Below the pieces are notes generated by a model, which did not search any database, was not told the DNA's origin, and saw nothing but the letters and a program-made list of their open reading frames with translations. From NCBI RefSeq assembly GCF_003390325.1, contig NZ_QUOK01000001.1, positions 620,001 to 684,000 on the forward strand: a stretch of DNA of 64,000 nt, in the 5' to 3' direction. This document shows, one piece after another, positions 33,774 through 42,171 of the stretch (position 1 is the stretch's first letter; every line of letters begins with the position of its first letter). Made by a program: the position numbers and the translations under genes. Origin of the DNA: Rhodohalobacter sp. SW132. GTDB lineage: Bacteria > Bacteroidota > Rhodothermia > Balneolales > Balneolaceae.

Positions 33774-35294
33774 ATGAAAGTTCGTTTATCACTTCATTTT
33801 CCTGCATCCGTTCAAATGTCACAACCATATAACCAATCAGCCTTAATCCTAATCCTGTTACTTTTCACATTCGCGTTGATTTCCGGTTGTGATCCCACCT
33901 CCTCCGACGAACCTGAACAGGAACCAGATGATCAGAATCAGCAATATGATCCGGGTGTTCCAGATGATTATTCCGATATTTCACATATCGACAATTTCTC
34001 GAGCTGGGGGCATTACAACGTTCACGACCCATCCATGATCAAATATGATGACTACTACTATATTTTTTCTACCGATGTGTTTTTTGGCGGCGGCGGAGTT
34101 GATGAAGATGATCCGCGGAGAGACCCTAAAATTCCGATTCGTAAATCTGATGACCTGGTAGACTGGCAGCCGATTGGCCATGTATTTGACGAAATGCCGG
34201 GTGATGTCATCGATTTTATGCGGGAGATTCAGCCAGATTATCGTCCGCTTGCCGTTTGGGCACCGTTCATCAAACAGGTTGGCGATGAGTTCCGGCTCTA
34301 CTACTCCGTGCCCGCCAATAATGATTTGCAAACTGCTTATCTCGGGCTGGCTACAAGTCCGCATCCCGAAGGTCCGTGGGAGAATCAAGGGCTTGTTTTG
34401 GCAACGTATGACGGGGATGAACACAACGGAATTGATCCCGCGCTGATGATCGATCGTGCAACCGGCAGGCACTGGCTTTTCCACGGCTCCTGGCAGGCTG
34501 GAATTTTTGTTGTTGAAGTGGACCCTGAAACCGGGTTCCGTCTCGATGAGCAGGATAAAGGGGAAATCGTCGCCACGCGTCCGCTCTCCAACGGAAGTGC
34601 CGCAATGGAGGGCGCTGAAGTCCTTTATCGTCCGGAAAATGACATGTATTATATGTTCGTAACCTACGACTGGCTGATGGAGCCGTATAACGTTAGGGTG
34701 GGCCGTGCTGAACAACCGCAGGGTCCCTACCTCGATATGTTTGGGAAAAACCTGGCGGATCACACCAACAACTACCCGAAAATTACGGCTCAATACCGGT
34801 TTTCCGGTCACTACGGCTGGAAAGGAGTTGGCCACACCGGCCTGCTGAACGACGATGGCGACTATTATCTTGCGAGTAACGGAAGGCTTGGCGGACCGTC
34901 TCCAAATGAACACCTGATGCTGCTGCACCTGCGCCGAATATTCTGGACAGATGATGGCTGGCCAATTCTCTCACCACAGCGATACGCCGGTGTGCCGCAG
35001 ATCGACCTTCAGAGTGAAGATGTGCACGGCCGGTGGGAATACATTTCATTGAATGAAACATTTTCAAAAAACGACCCGCTCTTTATCACCCTTTCATCTG
35101 ACGGAACTGTAAATAACAATTCGAACAGCACATGGAATTTTGATGGAACTGATCTGATCCTGAATCTCGAAGGGAGGGAATCGTTTACCGCGAAAGTAAT
35201 TCGTGGATGGGATTGGGAAAATGACCGGGTGACACTTCTGTTTTCCGGCTTGAGTTCGGACGGGATCGGGCAATGGGGTAAGAAATCTGACTAA
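33774..35294 (+). CDS. GH43-family glycosidase lipoprotein, endo-arabinanase-like
   Basis: I choose the ATG at 33774 (506 residues); one at 33816 also leaves a full lipoprotein signal, and a GTG at 33744 looks too far upstream. The lipobox is LISGC. A five-bladed propeller follows with the three GH43 carboxylates: Asp in NVHDPSMIKYDDYYYIF (base), Asp in NGIDPALMIDRATGRHWLFHGSW, and Glu in GSAAMEGAEVLYRPENDMYYMFVTYDW (acid). Wording is closest to arabinan endo-1,5-alpha-L-arabinosidases. The last 80 residues are a separate lipocalin-like domain. It would cut plant or algal arabinan at the cell surface; no other sugar-use genes are adjacent. Confidence 0.87.
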   Translation: MKVRLSLHFPASVQMSQPYNQSALILILLLFTFALISGCDPTSSDEPEQEPDDQNQQYDPGVPDDYSDISHIDNFSSWGHYNVHDPSMIKYDDYYYIFSTDVFFGGGGVDEDDPRRDPKIPIRKSDDLVDWQPIGHVFDEMPGDVIDFMREIQPDYRPLAVWAPFIKQVGDEFRLYYSVPANNDLQTAYLGLATSPHPEGPWENQGLVLATYDGDEHNGIDPALMIDRATGRHWLFHGSWQAGIFVVEVDPETGFRLDEQDKGEIVATRPLSNGSAAMEGAEVLYRPENDMYYMFVTYDWLMEPYNVRVGRAEQPQGPYLDMFGKNLADHTNNYPKITAQYRFSGHYGWKGVGHTGLLNDDGDYYLASNGRLGGPSPNEHLMLLHLRRIFWTDDGWPILSPQRYAGVPQIDLQSEDVHGRWEYISLNETFSKNDPLFITLSSDGTVNNNSNSTWNFDGTDLILNLEGRESFTAKVIRGWDWENDRVTLLFSGLSSDGIGQWGKKSD

Positions 35295-35383
35295 ATACCC
35301 TTTGTCGGATTACTGAAACTGATTCATGAAATGTTCATTGAAAGCGCCTATCTTAACCGGTCTTTCAACCCCCAAAACCATTC

Positions 35384-36637
35384 ATGAATAAACCGGCTCT
35401 TGCGACAGTATTTTTGGTAGTGATGATCGACCTGCTCGGGTTCGGCATTGTGCTGCCGCTGCTGCCGTTTTACGCACAAGAGTTTGCCGCCTCAGCCGTG
35501 ACCATCGGGCTGCTTTATAGCGTTTATTCCTTTATGCAGCTCATTTTTTCACCGATCTGGGGAAGCCTCTCCGACCGAATCGGGCGACGGCCTATCATGC
35601 TGCTGAGTACGTTCGGTGCCGTTCTTGCCTACATCATTTTTGGCCTTGCAGAAACGCTGGGCGTGCTCTTTTTCTCACGAATCATCGCCGGTGTGATGGG
35701 GGGTAATATATCAACCGCGCAGGCCTATATCGCCGATGTGACCGATAAAGAGAACCGCGCCAAGGGAATGGGGCTGATTGGTGCGGCGTTTGGTATCGGG
35801 TTTGTCGTGGGACCGGCATCCGCCACTCTGCTAATTCACTCCTCCTTTCACGATTTTATAGCCGGTATCGGGTTTGTGGAGTTTGCCGACTGGATGCGCG
35901 CCAATAAATTTGCCCTGCCCGGATTCTTTGCCGCTGCCCTATCATTCTGCAGTTTTCTGATGGTGCTTTTTAAGCTTCCCGAAACGGTGGATACGTCTAA
36001 AGAGAAACCCGCAGGTATGAGCCGGCCAAGTGTATTCACCCCGCGGTTCTGGCGTGAACTCTCCAGGCAGAAGAGCCTCACCTCACGCGGATTTCTGATC
36101 CCGCTGATCATCGGCTTTTTCCTGCTCTCCTTTGGCGAATCGAGCCTCTACAGCGCCTTTCCGCTTTTTGCCGAACAGGAACTAAACCTGACGGCCGAAC
36201 AGGTGGGGATCCAGTTTTTCTATATCGGTATTGTAGCCGTTGTGATCCAGGGGTTTCTGATCAAACCGCTGACAAACCGCTTCAACGAAGAAAAACTCTT
36301 CCTGACCGGAAATATCCTGATGATCATCGGCCTGGCCTGTATTCCGCTCGCCGGCTCCATGACCCAGCTCGCCCTGGCGCTCTGCCTGATGGCGGTGGGC
36401 AAAAGCCTCAACACACCCACCATCACCAGCCTGATCTCCCAGGAAGCCGATGAAGAACATGTGGGCGCCGTAATGGGAACTGCCCAGGGGATGTCGGGCC
36501 TCGGACGGATGATTGGCCCTACCTGGGGCGGCGCACTCTTTGCGATCTATTTCGGTCTTCCGTTTGTCGCCACCGCAGCCATTGTTGGCGGAACCCTCTG
36601 GATCGGGTGGAGACTGCTCGGCACAGGAGACAAATAG
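35384..36637 (+). CDS. MFS transporter, TCR/Tet family
   Basis: 417 residues with twelve membrane helices. The DHA1-type signatures are visible: helix 1 VFLVVMIDLLGFGIVLPLLPFYA, the loop motif GSLSDRIGRRPIML between helices 2 and 3, and motif C-like GAAFGIGFVVGPA in helix 5, which marks antiporters. Closest wording is to the tetracycline (TetA-like) efflux group, but many members export other compounds, so resistance cannot be claimed. Higher G+C than several neighbours. It starts 89 bases after the GH43 gene. Confidence 0.9.
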   Translation: MNKPALATVFLVVMIDLLGFGIVLPLLPFYAQEFAASAVTIGLLYSVYSFMQLIFSPIWGSLSDRIGRRPIMLLSTFGAVLAYIIFGLAETLGVLFFSRIIAGVMGGNISTAQAYIADVTDKENRAKGMGLIGAAFGIGFVVGPASATLLIHSSFHDFIAGIGFVEFADWMRANKFALPGFFAAALSFCSFLMVLFKLPETVDTSKEKPAGMSRPSVFTPRFWRELSRQKSLTSRGFLIPLIIGFFLLSFGESSLYSAFPLFAEQELNLTAEQVGIQFFYIGIVAVVIQGFLIKPLTNRFNEEKLFLTGNILMIIGLACIPLAGSMTQLALALCLMAVGKSLNTPTITSLISQEADEEHVGAVMGTAQGMSGLGRMIGPTWGGALFAIYFGLPFVATAAIVGGTLWIGWRLLGTGDK

Positions 36638-37143
36638 GACGCGGAACTGTTGAGAGCTGACTTCGTCAGCGTGGAACTTTTGAATTGTCAAATTGCAGAT
36701 ATGAAAACTGCCTTTTGAGTAATAATCATTTTCGTAACGCTCCGAAATTAAAATTTTTACAGTTCAACATCACGTTGAGCGTAGTTAAAAGACCGCGGAT
36801 CCCCCGCATAGATCCCTTTTTAAAAATCCTCGACAACTTTGCCGCGATTTATGGGTCCGTAATATAGGTTGATATCAATTTTTTCATTTAATTCGATTAC
36901 TTATATCTAAAAATATCATCGGTGACACCGAATCATTTCATCTGCCATACGCAAAGAAGTCGTGGGGTTGATTAAATCCGGTAAACTCAGTAAGCGGCTT
37001 CTTCGTATTATTACCGGGTTTTAAAGATCACAATTTACCTGTTTGAAAATTTGAGTACATTTCACCCAGTCAACATACCCTAAACCACTGCGTGACGGTG
37101 CTTTTTAACTGAACGCAGCCAAAAAACTTTTAAAAAACTGATT
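36638..37143. other. Gene-free stretch upstream of the lactonase gene
   Basis: 506 bases. It holds a small hairpin GCTGAC/GTCAGC near 36655, wording CACGTTGAGCGTAGTT near 36770 that resembles a common Bacteroidota palindromic repeat, a 13-bp palindrome TCGGTGACACCGA near 36920, and an inverted repeat CCGGTAA/TTACCGG (36978-36984, 37011-37017). A 60-codon frame at 36685 shows no protein-like pattern. No RNA gene recognised. Confidence 0.5.
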
Positions 37144-38301
37144 ATGAATAAAACTCTATTCGGCTTTGGCGTACTTCTTATAGTATTAGCAGTGGGCATG
37201 ACAGGTTATTCCGAACAACAATCTTCAGCTGAGATCATCTATATCGGAACGTTCTCCGGCCAGGGCAGTGAAGGTCTATATGTGTATGAGTTCGACAGAA
37301 GCACAGAAAAAATGATGGAAATTCAAATCGTCAGTGACCGGGAAGGCCCAAATTTCCAGGCAATCCATCCAGATGAAAACTACCTCTATTCTGTCAGCGG
37401 TCAACCTTTTTCCGAAGATACAGATTATGGAACTGTATCCGCTTATGAGATTGATGAACATTCTGGTAAACTCACTCTGATAAATGAGCAATCTGTTGAA
37501 GGCAGGGGCACCGCTCATGTAAGTGTAGATCCAAAAGGAAGGTTTGTATATGTATCAAATTATGGTGAAGGAAATTTAAGCGTCTTTTTGATTAATGATG
37601 ATGGCAGTCTCACAGAAGCTGTTGATGTCGTGCATCATGAAGGAAGCAGTGTAAATGAGCAACGGCAGAACAGGCCGCATGTTCATTCAGTCATTCCCTC
37701 AGCTGACGGCCGGTTTATCTATGTTCCAGATTTAGGAATCGATAAAATCATGATTTATGAAGTAAATGAAACCACAGGAATTCTAACACCTGCCGAAACA
37801 CCTTATGCTGAAAGCACTCCCGGATCGGGGCCGAGGCATTTCACGATTCATCCAAATAACGAATTTGCATATTCAGCCGAAGAACTAAGCTCAACTGTGG
37901 CTGTTTATACCATTGACCCGTCTTCCGGGGCATTAAATGAAATACAGCGTGTGAGTATGCTGCCTGAGGGTTTTGACGAATCCAGTTCGGCAGCTGACAT
38001 TCATATTTCGCCCGATGGACGATTTCTTTATGCATCCAATCGCGGGCACGACAGCCTGGTCATCTTCGAGATCGATTCCTCAGACGGAGAACTTTCCTTG
38101 GTCGGCCATGAGTCAACCAGAGGCGGGCATCCCCGAAATTTTATGATGGATCAGCATGGTGAGTTTGTTTTTGTAGCAAACAGGGATAACAATAATGTAG
38201 TTGTATTCGCAAGAGACAAAGAAACAGGTAAACTAAATTATACGGGTGAAGAAGCCTCTGTTCCCAGGGCTGTCTGTGTGACTCAGTTTTTTTTACGTTG
38301 A
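37144..38301 (+). CDS. Lactonase-family beta-propeller protein (6-phosphogluconolactonase-like), exported
   Basis: 385 residues. A hydrophobic N-terminus (1-22) indicates export. The rest is a seven-bladed propeller with the lactonase repeats FQAIHPDENYLYSV, AHVSVDPKGRFVYVSNYGEGNLSVF, PHVHSVIPSADGRFIYVPDLGIDKIMIYE, PGSGPRHFTIHPNNEFAYSAEE, DIHISPDGRFLYASNRGHDSLVIFEID and HPRNFMMDQHGEFVFVANRDNNNVVVF. The family includes YbhE/Pgl, but because this protein is exported it is more likely to act on other lactones or be a binding propeller. Confidence 0.88.
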   Translation: MNKTLFGFGVLLIVLAVGMTGYSEQQSSAEIIYIGTFSGQGSEGLYVYEFDRSTEKMMEIQIVSDREGPNFQAIHPDENYLYSVSGQPFSEDTDYGTVSAYEIDEHSGKLTLINEQSVEGRGTAHVSVDPKGRFVYVSNYGEGNLSVFLINDDGSLTEAVDVVHHEGSSVNEQRQNRPHVHSVIPSADGRFIYVPDLGIDKIMIYEVNETTGILTPAETPYAESTPGSGPRHFTIHPNNEFAYSAEELSSTVAVYTIDPSSGALNEIQRVSMLPEGFDESSSAADIHISPDGRFLYASNRGHDSLVIFEIDSSDGELSLVGHESTRGGHPRNFMMDQHGEFVFVANRDNNNVVVFARDKETGKLNYTGEEASVPRAVCVTQFFLR

Positions 38302-38369
38302 ATTGGGAGATCGCAGATCGGAGTCCGCGATGACTTTACAGGTATTGATACACTCTCACTTTTCACTTC

Positions 38370-38729
38370 TCACTTTTGCCTGTTAAGCAATTCCCGATCT
38401 CTCTTCGGCATTCCTGCCACTACCAGGTTGTACGAATCAGTGATCCATTCTTTGATCAGCTCATCCGGCAGATTATCCTGCATACTCACTGTATTCCAGT
38501 GTTTCTTGCTCATATGATAGCCCGGAACCACCAGTCCGGGATACATCTCCCGAAGCTCTATCGCTTTCACCGGATCACACTTCAGGTTGATGCTCTCAAA
38601 CTCTTCGATATCACAAATCGAAAAAATCTTGCCCATCACTTTAAAGCAGAGGGTATTTTCATCAAACGGCAGATCTTCCGCTGCGCCGGAGAATGAAAGG
38701 CAAAAGTTGCGATACTCTTCAATATTCAT
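38370..38729 (-). CDS. MmcQ/YjbR-family DNA-binding-fold protein
   Basis: 119 residues matching the YjbR (CyaY-like fold) family along its whole length: NIEEYRNFCLSFSGAAEDLPFDENTLCFKVMGKIFSI, then ESINLKCDPVKAIELREMYPGLVVPGYHMSKKHWNTVSM and the C-terminal helix with NLVVAGMPKRDRELL. The family is widespread with no proven function; DNA binding has been proposed from structure. Single gene, convergent with the lactonase gene. Confidence 0.92.
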   Translation of the reverse strand: MNIEEYRNFCLSFSGAAEDLPFDENTLCFKVMGKIFSICDIEEFESINLKCDPVKAIELREMYPGLVVPGYHMSKKHWNTVSMQDNLPDELIKEWITDSYNLVVAGMPKRDRELLNRQK

Positions 38730-38867
38730 CTCAAATATGATATTTAGATTTTAACTTCTGACAATAATTAAGCAAAAAAAATGCTTCCCATGATTATACA
38801 ATTCCTTCTTTATATTAATCACTTGAGATTCAGAAATTTCTACACATAAATCAAGCAGATCCAAAAC

Positions 38868-39578
38868 ATGAAAAAACGGCTGAAAGAGATTGTTGAGCAA
38901 GATGAAAGTTCTGCAGGCAGAATCTTCAATCTGTTTATCATCGCTTTAATTCTCCTTTCTGTTCTCAGCATCTCCATAAAAACACTGCCCGACCTTGATG
39001 AATCGATCGTCCGCTTTCTCGAAATTTTTGAGCTTGTGGTAGTGATCATCTTTACGGTTGAATATGTTCTACGCATATATGTTGCCGACAAAAAACTGGG
39101 CTACATCTTCAGTTTTTATGGGGTGATCGACCTGATCGCTATTCTTCCATTTTATATCGCCACTGGCATCGACCTAAGGTCGCTGCGAATTTTCCGCGTA
39201 TTACGCCTGCTTCCAATTCTCAAACTTGTACGGTACAGCGAGGCTGCTTCACTCCTGATGCGGGTTTTTAAATCCATCAGACGAGAACTGATCGTTTTCC
39301 TGTTTGTAACAATTTGCATGCTGTATGTTGCAGCAATCGGCATTTACTATTTTGAAAATCCCGCACAGCCCGAAGAGTTCAGTTCTGTTTTTCACAGCCT
39401 ATGGTGGTCTGTTTCTACTTTTACACTACTTGGTTATGGTGATGTTTATCCTGTTACCTTAGGCGGGCGTATTTTTACTTTTTTTGTATTGATAACAGGC
39501 ATTGCTATGATCGCTTTGCCGACGGGATTGGTTGCTGCAGCACTAAGAAAAGAGATCGATCTTGAACCAGAGGAATAA
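38868..39578 (+). CDS. Six-helix voltage-gated-type potassium channel with altered filter
   Basis: 236 residues. Helices S1 (about 19-36), S2 (52-72), S3 (80-98), an S4 voltage-sensor helix with spaced arginines (RSLRIFRVLRLLPILKLVR, 104-122), S5 (140-160), pore loop and S6 (202-225). The selectivity filter reads TLLGYGD (186-192), where typical channels have TVGYGD preceded by Thr; here a Leu replaces the filter Thr that lines the innermost ion site. The protein has no C-terminal ligand domain. It probably carries K+ but selectivity or conductance may differ. Confidence 0.9.
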   Translation: MKKRLKEIVEQDESSAGRIFNLFIIALILLSVLSISIKTLPDLDESIVRFLEIFELVVVIIFTVEYVLRIYVADKKLGYIFSFYGVIDLIAILPFYIATGIDLRSLRIFRVLRLLPILKLVRYSEAASLLMRVFKSIRRELIVFLFVTICMLYVAAIGIYYFENPAQPEEFSSVFHSLWWSVSTFTLLGYGDVYPVTLGGRIFTFFVLITGIAMIALPTGLVAAALRKEIDLEPEE

Positions 39579-39725
39579 AAACATTTGTACTTCAAATAAA
39601 AACACCCTACTCAATTGAAGCAAAACAATATCTTTAGTATTGTTAAGTCTTTGATAAAAACATTTTATTGATTCTGCATTCATCCTTTACCGGGTACATT
39701 ATAACCATAACCAAAATCACTGCAT

Positions 39726-40589
39726 ATGAATTGTGATCGTAAAACCTTCCTGAAAATGTCTGGCATGATGGCTTCCGGGCTTGCCGTTGGAACTCTGCCA
39801 TTCTTAAAATCATGCGCCCCTGCCGAACAACAGGCCGACACTGCATTTGGCCTGCAACTCTATACTCTGCGGGATGTCATCACTGACGACCCTGAAGCCA
39901 CGCTGCGACAGGTTGCCGAATATGGCTACACCGAAATTGAAAGTTACGAAGGCCCGATGGGTATGTGGTGGAATATGGGAAATAACGGCTTTAAAGATTT
40001 GATGGATGAGCTGGGAATGACCGCCATTTCAACCCATGCAAATGTGTTTGAAGATTTTGAACGCAAGGCAAATGAAGCAGCCGAAATCGGCCTGAAATTT
40101 ATTGTATCTCCATGGATTGGTCCACAGGACTCCCTGGACGATTATCGCGAAATTGCGGATCAGTTTAATGAGATGGGTGAGATTGCAAACAGCGCCGGCA
40201 TACGTTTCGCCTACCATAATCACGCCTACACATTTGAAGAGCAGGATGGCCAGATGCCGCAGGATGTTTTGATGGAAAATACCGATCCCGACCTGGTAGA
40301 GTACCAGATGGACATCTACTGGGTTGCTCTTGCCGGTGAAGATCCCGCTGCGTGGATTGAAAAGTATCCCGGAAGATTTACAACCTGCCACGTGAAAGAC
40401 CTGAGTAACGGTGCCAATCCGGAATCAACGATTCTCGGGACCGGTTCTATTGATTACCAGGAGCTTTTGCCCTTTTCAGCCGAGCACGGAATGGAAAATT
40501 TCATTGTAGAGCAGGAAGCATACACAGGTACCACGCCGATGGATGCCATTCGCGAAAATGCCGAATATATGCGCGGTATTGACATTTAA
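39726..40589 (+). CDS. Sugar phosphate isomerase/epimerase-family TIM-barrel protein, exported
   Basis: 287 residues. The N-terminus (MNCDRKTFLKMSGMMASGLAVG) looks like a Tat-type signal (RK instead of RR) ending at a possible lipobox Cys30. The body is an AP-endonuclease-2/xylose-isomerase-like TIM barrel: GLQLYTLRDVI, EIESYEG, ISTHANVFEDF, IRFAYHNHAYTFE, EYQMDIYWVALAGED, FTTCHVKDL, with Glu, Asp, His and Glu metal ligands in the usual places. Exported members are common in this group of bacteria; the substrate is unknown. A strong terminator follows. Confidence 0.9.
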   Translation: MNCDRKTFLKMSGMMASGLAVGTLPFLKSCAPAEQQADTAFGLQLYTLRDVITDDPEATLRQVAEYGYTEIESYEGPMGMWWNMGNNGFKDLMDELGMTAISTHANVFEDFERKANEAAEIGLKFIVSPWIGPQDSLDDYREIADQFNEMGEIANSAGIRFAYHNHAYTFEEQDGQMPQDVLMENTDPDLVEYQMDIYWVALAGEDPAAWIEKYPGRFTTCHVKDLSNGANPESTILGTGSIDYQELLPFSAEHGMENFIVEQEAYTGTTPMDAIRENAEYMRGIDI

Positions 40590-40610
40590 CTCAAATATCT
40601 GCCAATCCTG

Positions 40611-40663
40611 AAACCGGAGTGGCTCAGTTTATATTTTATTTCACTGAGCCTTCCGGTTTTTTT
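40611..40663 (+). terminator. Strong terminator after the TIM-barrel gene
   Basis: AAACCGGA/TCCGGTTT and GGCTCAGT/ACTGAGCC form a two-part stem, followed by TTTTTTT. It also faces the end of the minus-strand small membrane protein gene. Confidence 0.93.
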
Positions 40664-40699
40664 ATCAAAAAAAGATTCACATTCCGTTAACCGGCCGGA

Positions 40700-40957
40700 T
40701 CAGCCATCGGTTTTTGGTTCCTTCTGTACTTTTTCTTCAGAGTCTCTCTTCAACTTCTCCCGATATCGCTTCAGCCTGAAACTTGCCCAAATCCCCACGA
40801 TCAGAATAAAAGCGAGCCCCCAAAAAAGACTCCAGAAAAGCGACAAGTTCAGTGCGAAATAATTGAGCGCAAAAATAATCACAAAAGCTACCACCGCCTG
40901 GATGGTGAATATTAACTTTAACTGTGTGTTCATCAACTGTGAAAACCGGTTTAGCAT
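40700..40957 (-). CDS. Small two-helix membrane protein of unknown function
   Basis: 85 residues with helices at about 13-32 and 38-58 and a highly charged tail (RLKRYREKLKRDSEEKVQKEPKTD) that should face the cytoplasm. Start could also be Met10. It resembles AtpI/Z-type or other short membrane proteins only in general layout, and I name no family. Divergent from the GntR gene, 56 bases apart. Confidence 0.7.
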   Translation of the reverse strand: MLNRFSQLMNTQLKLIFTIQAVVAFVIIFALNYFALNLSLFWSLFWGLAFILIVGIWASFRLKRYREKLKRDSEEKVQKEPKTDG

Positions 40958-41013
40958 TCTGGTTTATGCCCGCTTGTAGCGAACGGGCTTATTAAGTCTT
41001 ACCTTCAAAAAAT

Positions 41014-41907
41014 ATGAAAAACTCAGCAAAATATATTGCAGATCGCATTCGGCTGATGATTGCCACCAAGCAGTTCCAGGTCGGAGAGATGCTGCCCTCC
41101 ACGCGGGAACTCGGCAGGCAGCTTGAAGTCAGCTTTCACACAGTGCGGAAAGCGTACGGCCATCTTGAAAATGAGGGATTGATAACCGGCGAGCAGGGGC
41201 GCGGATTTATCATCAACCGGCAGAATACATCCTTAGATAAATCACAACGTCTGGAAATCGGAGCAGAAAAACTAAAGGAAGTTCTTGAGGAACTGGTCGG
41301 ATACGGACTGGATGAATCTGAAATTGAAATGCTTGTTGCCGAACAGGTTAGCTACATGGAGTGGCCCGACAGAATTCAGAGCTGCGCCACGATCGGCGAA
41401 ACCCGAGAGCTGGCAACCATTTTAGCCAAATCTATCCGCGAACAGGTTGGCGTAAAAAGCGACACGCTCAGCCTGGCCGACTACGACAAAGCGCTCACTT
41501 ATGATGCGCTCTTCATCCCTATTCAGCTTGTGAGTGAATTTCACGGTGCATCCGACTCCACCCGGATTATGCCGGTGGTCTACCATTATGATGCCGATGT
41601 TCTCATCTCCATTGTTACCCGCGCATCGCTGGACGCCATTGGTCTTGTGACAGCTGAAGAAAATTCGATTCAGAAAATCATCAAACAGTTAAAATCTTCC
41701 ATCAACTTTAGCGGATCATTCGTTGCGGGCGCTACATACGGAAAATCGCTGCCCCTCTTTGTGAGAAACACCGATCTTGTGGTTTACACTCCTGCGTGTG
41801 CCCGGCTCGTAGAACAAAAAGTGCCGGAAAAAAAGCGTCTTAAACTGAATTACATCCTCTCTGATAAAAGCGCTGATATGATACGTGCTGAACTTTGGGA
41901 TCAGTAA
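41014..41907 (+). CDS. GntR-family transcriptional regulator
   Basis: 297 residues. N-terminal winged helix (about 5-70): IADRIRLMIATKQFQVGEMLPSTRELGRQLEVSFHTVRKAYGHLENEGLITGEQGRGFII, which is the GntR DNA-binding signature. The C-terminal 200 residues are unlike the short YtrA type and not clearly FadR, HutC or MocR; they show an alpha/beta pattern (DALFIPIQLVSEFHG, RIMPVVYHYDADVLISIVT, FVAGATYGKSLPLF) that may bind a ligand. Target unknown; the downstream helicase gene, 264 bases away, is a possible one. Confidence 0.88.
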   Translation: MKNSAKYIADRIRLMIATKQFQVGEMLPSTRELGRQLEVSFHTVRKAYGHLENEGLITGEQGRGFIINRQNTSLDKSQRLEIGAEKLKEVLEELVGYGLDESEIEMLVAEQVSYMEWPDRIQSCATIGETRELATILAKSIREQVGVKSDTLSLADYDKALTYDALFIPIQLVSEFHGASDSTRIMPVVYHYDADVLISIVTRASLDAIGLVTAEENSIQKIIKQLKSSINFSGSFVAGATYGKSLPLFVRNTDLVVYTPACARLVEQKVPEKKRLKLNYILSDKSADMIRAELWDQ

Positions 41908-42171
41908 TCCATTTCAGAAAAAAATTTTCTGTTTTGGCTGATGTTGTCCGCCCTGATCTGATATATTTAAAACTGCCGCCTGGAAGATAGGACACACCAA
42001 ACACACTGTGATCTGTTCCAGTATACTGTAAACCGAGGGCTGCACGACAAAAAGCACCGGGATTTTATTGCAGAAAAAAGTCGACAGTGCTTCATTAAAA
42101 TCTTAATTTACTTTGTTTCTTTTCGCAATCGGGCAGCCGGAATTTGTCGATGCCTTCTGTAAATAAAAGTT

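Noticed and set aside
33981-34928. 315-codon minus-strand frame inside the GH43 gene
   Set aside because: It is antisense to a gene with clear catalytic motifs and its own translation shows no domain or signal pattern.
36760-36790. CACGTTGAGCGTAGTT as a Bacteroidota REP element
   Set aside because: The wording resembles such repeats, but only one short piece is present and no partner arm is clear; mentioned only in the gap description.
36685-36867. 60-codon frame in the gap before the lactonase gene
   Set aside because: No recognisable features, and it spans what looks like remnants of palindromic repeats.
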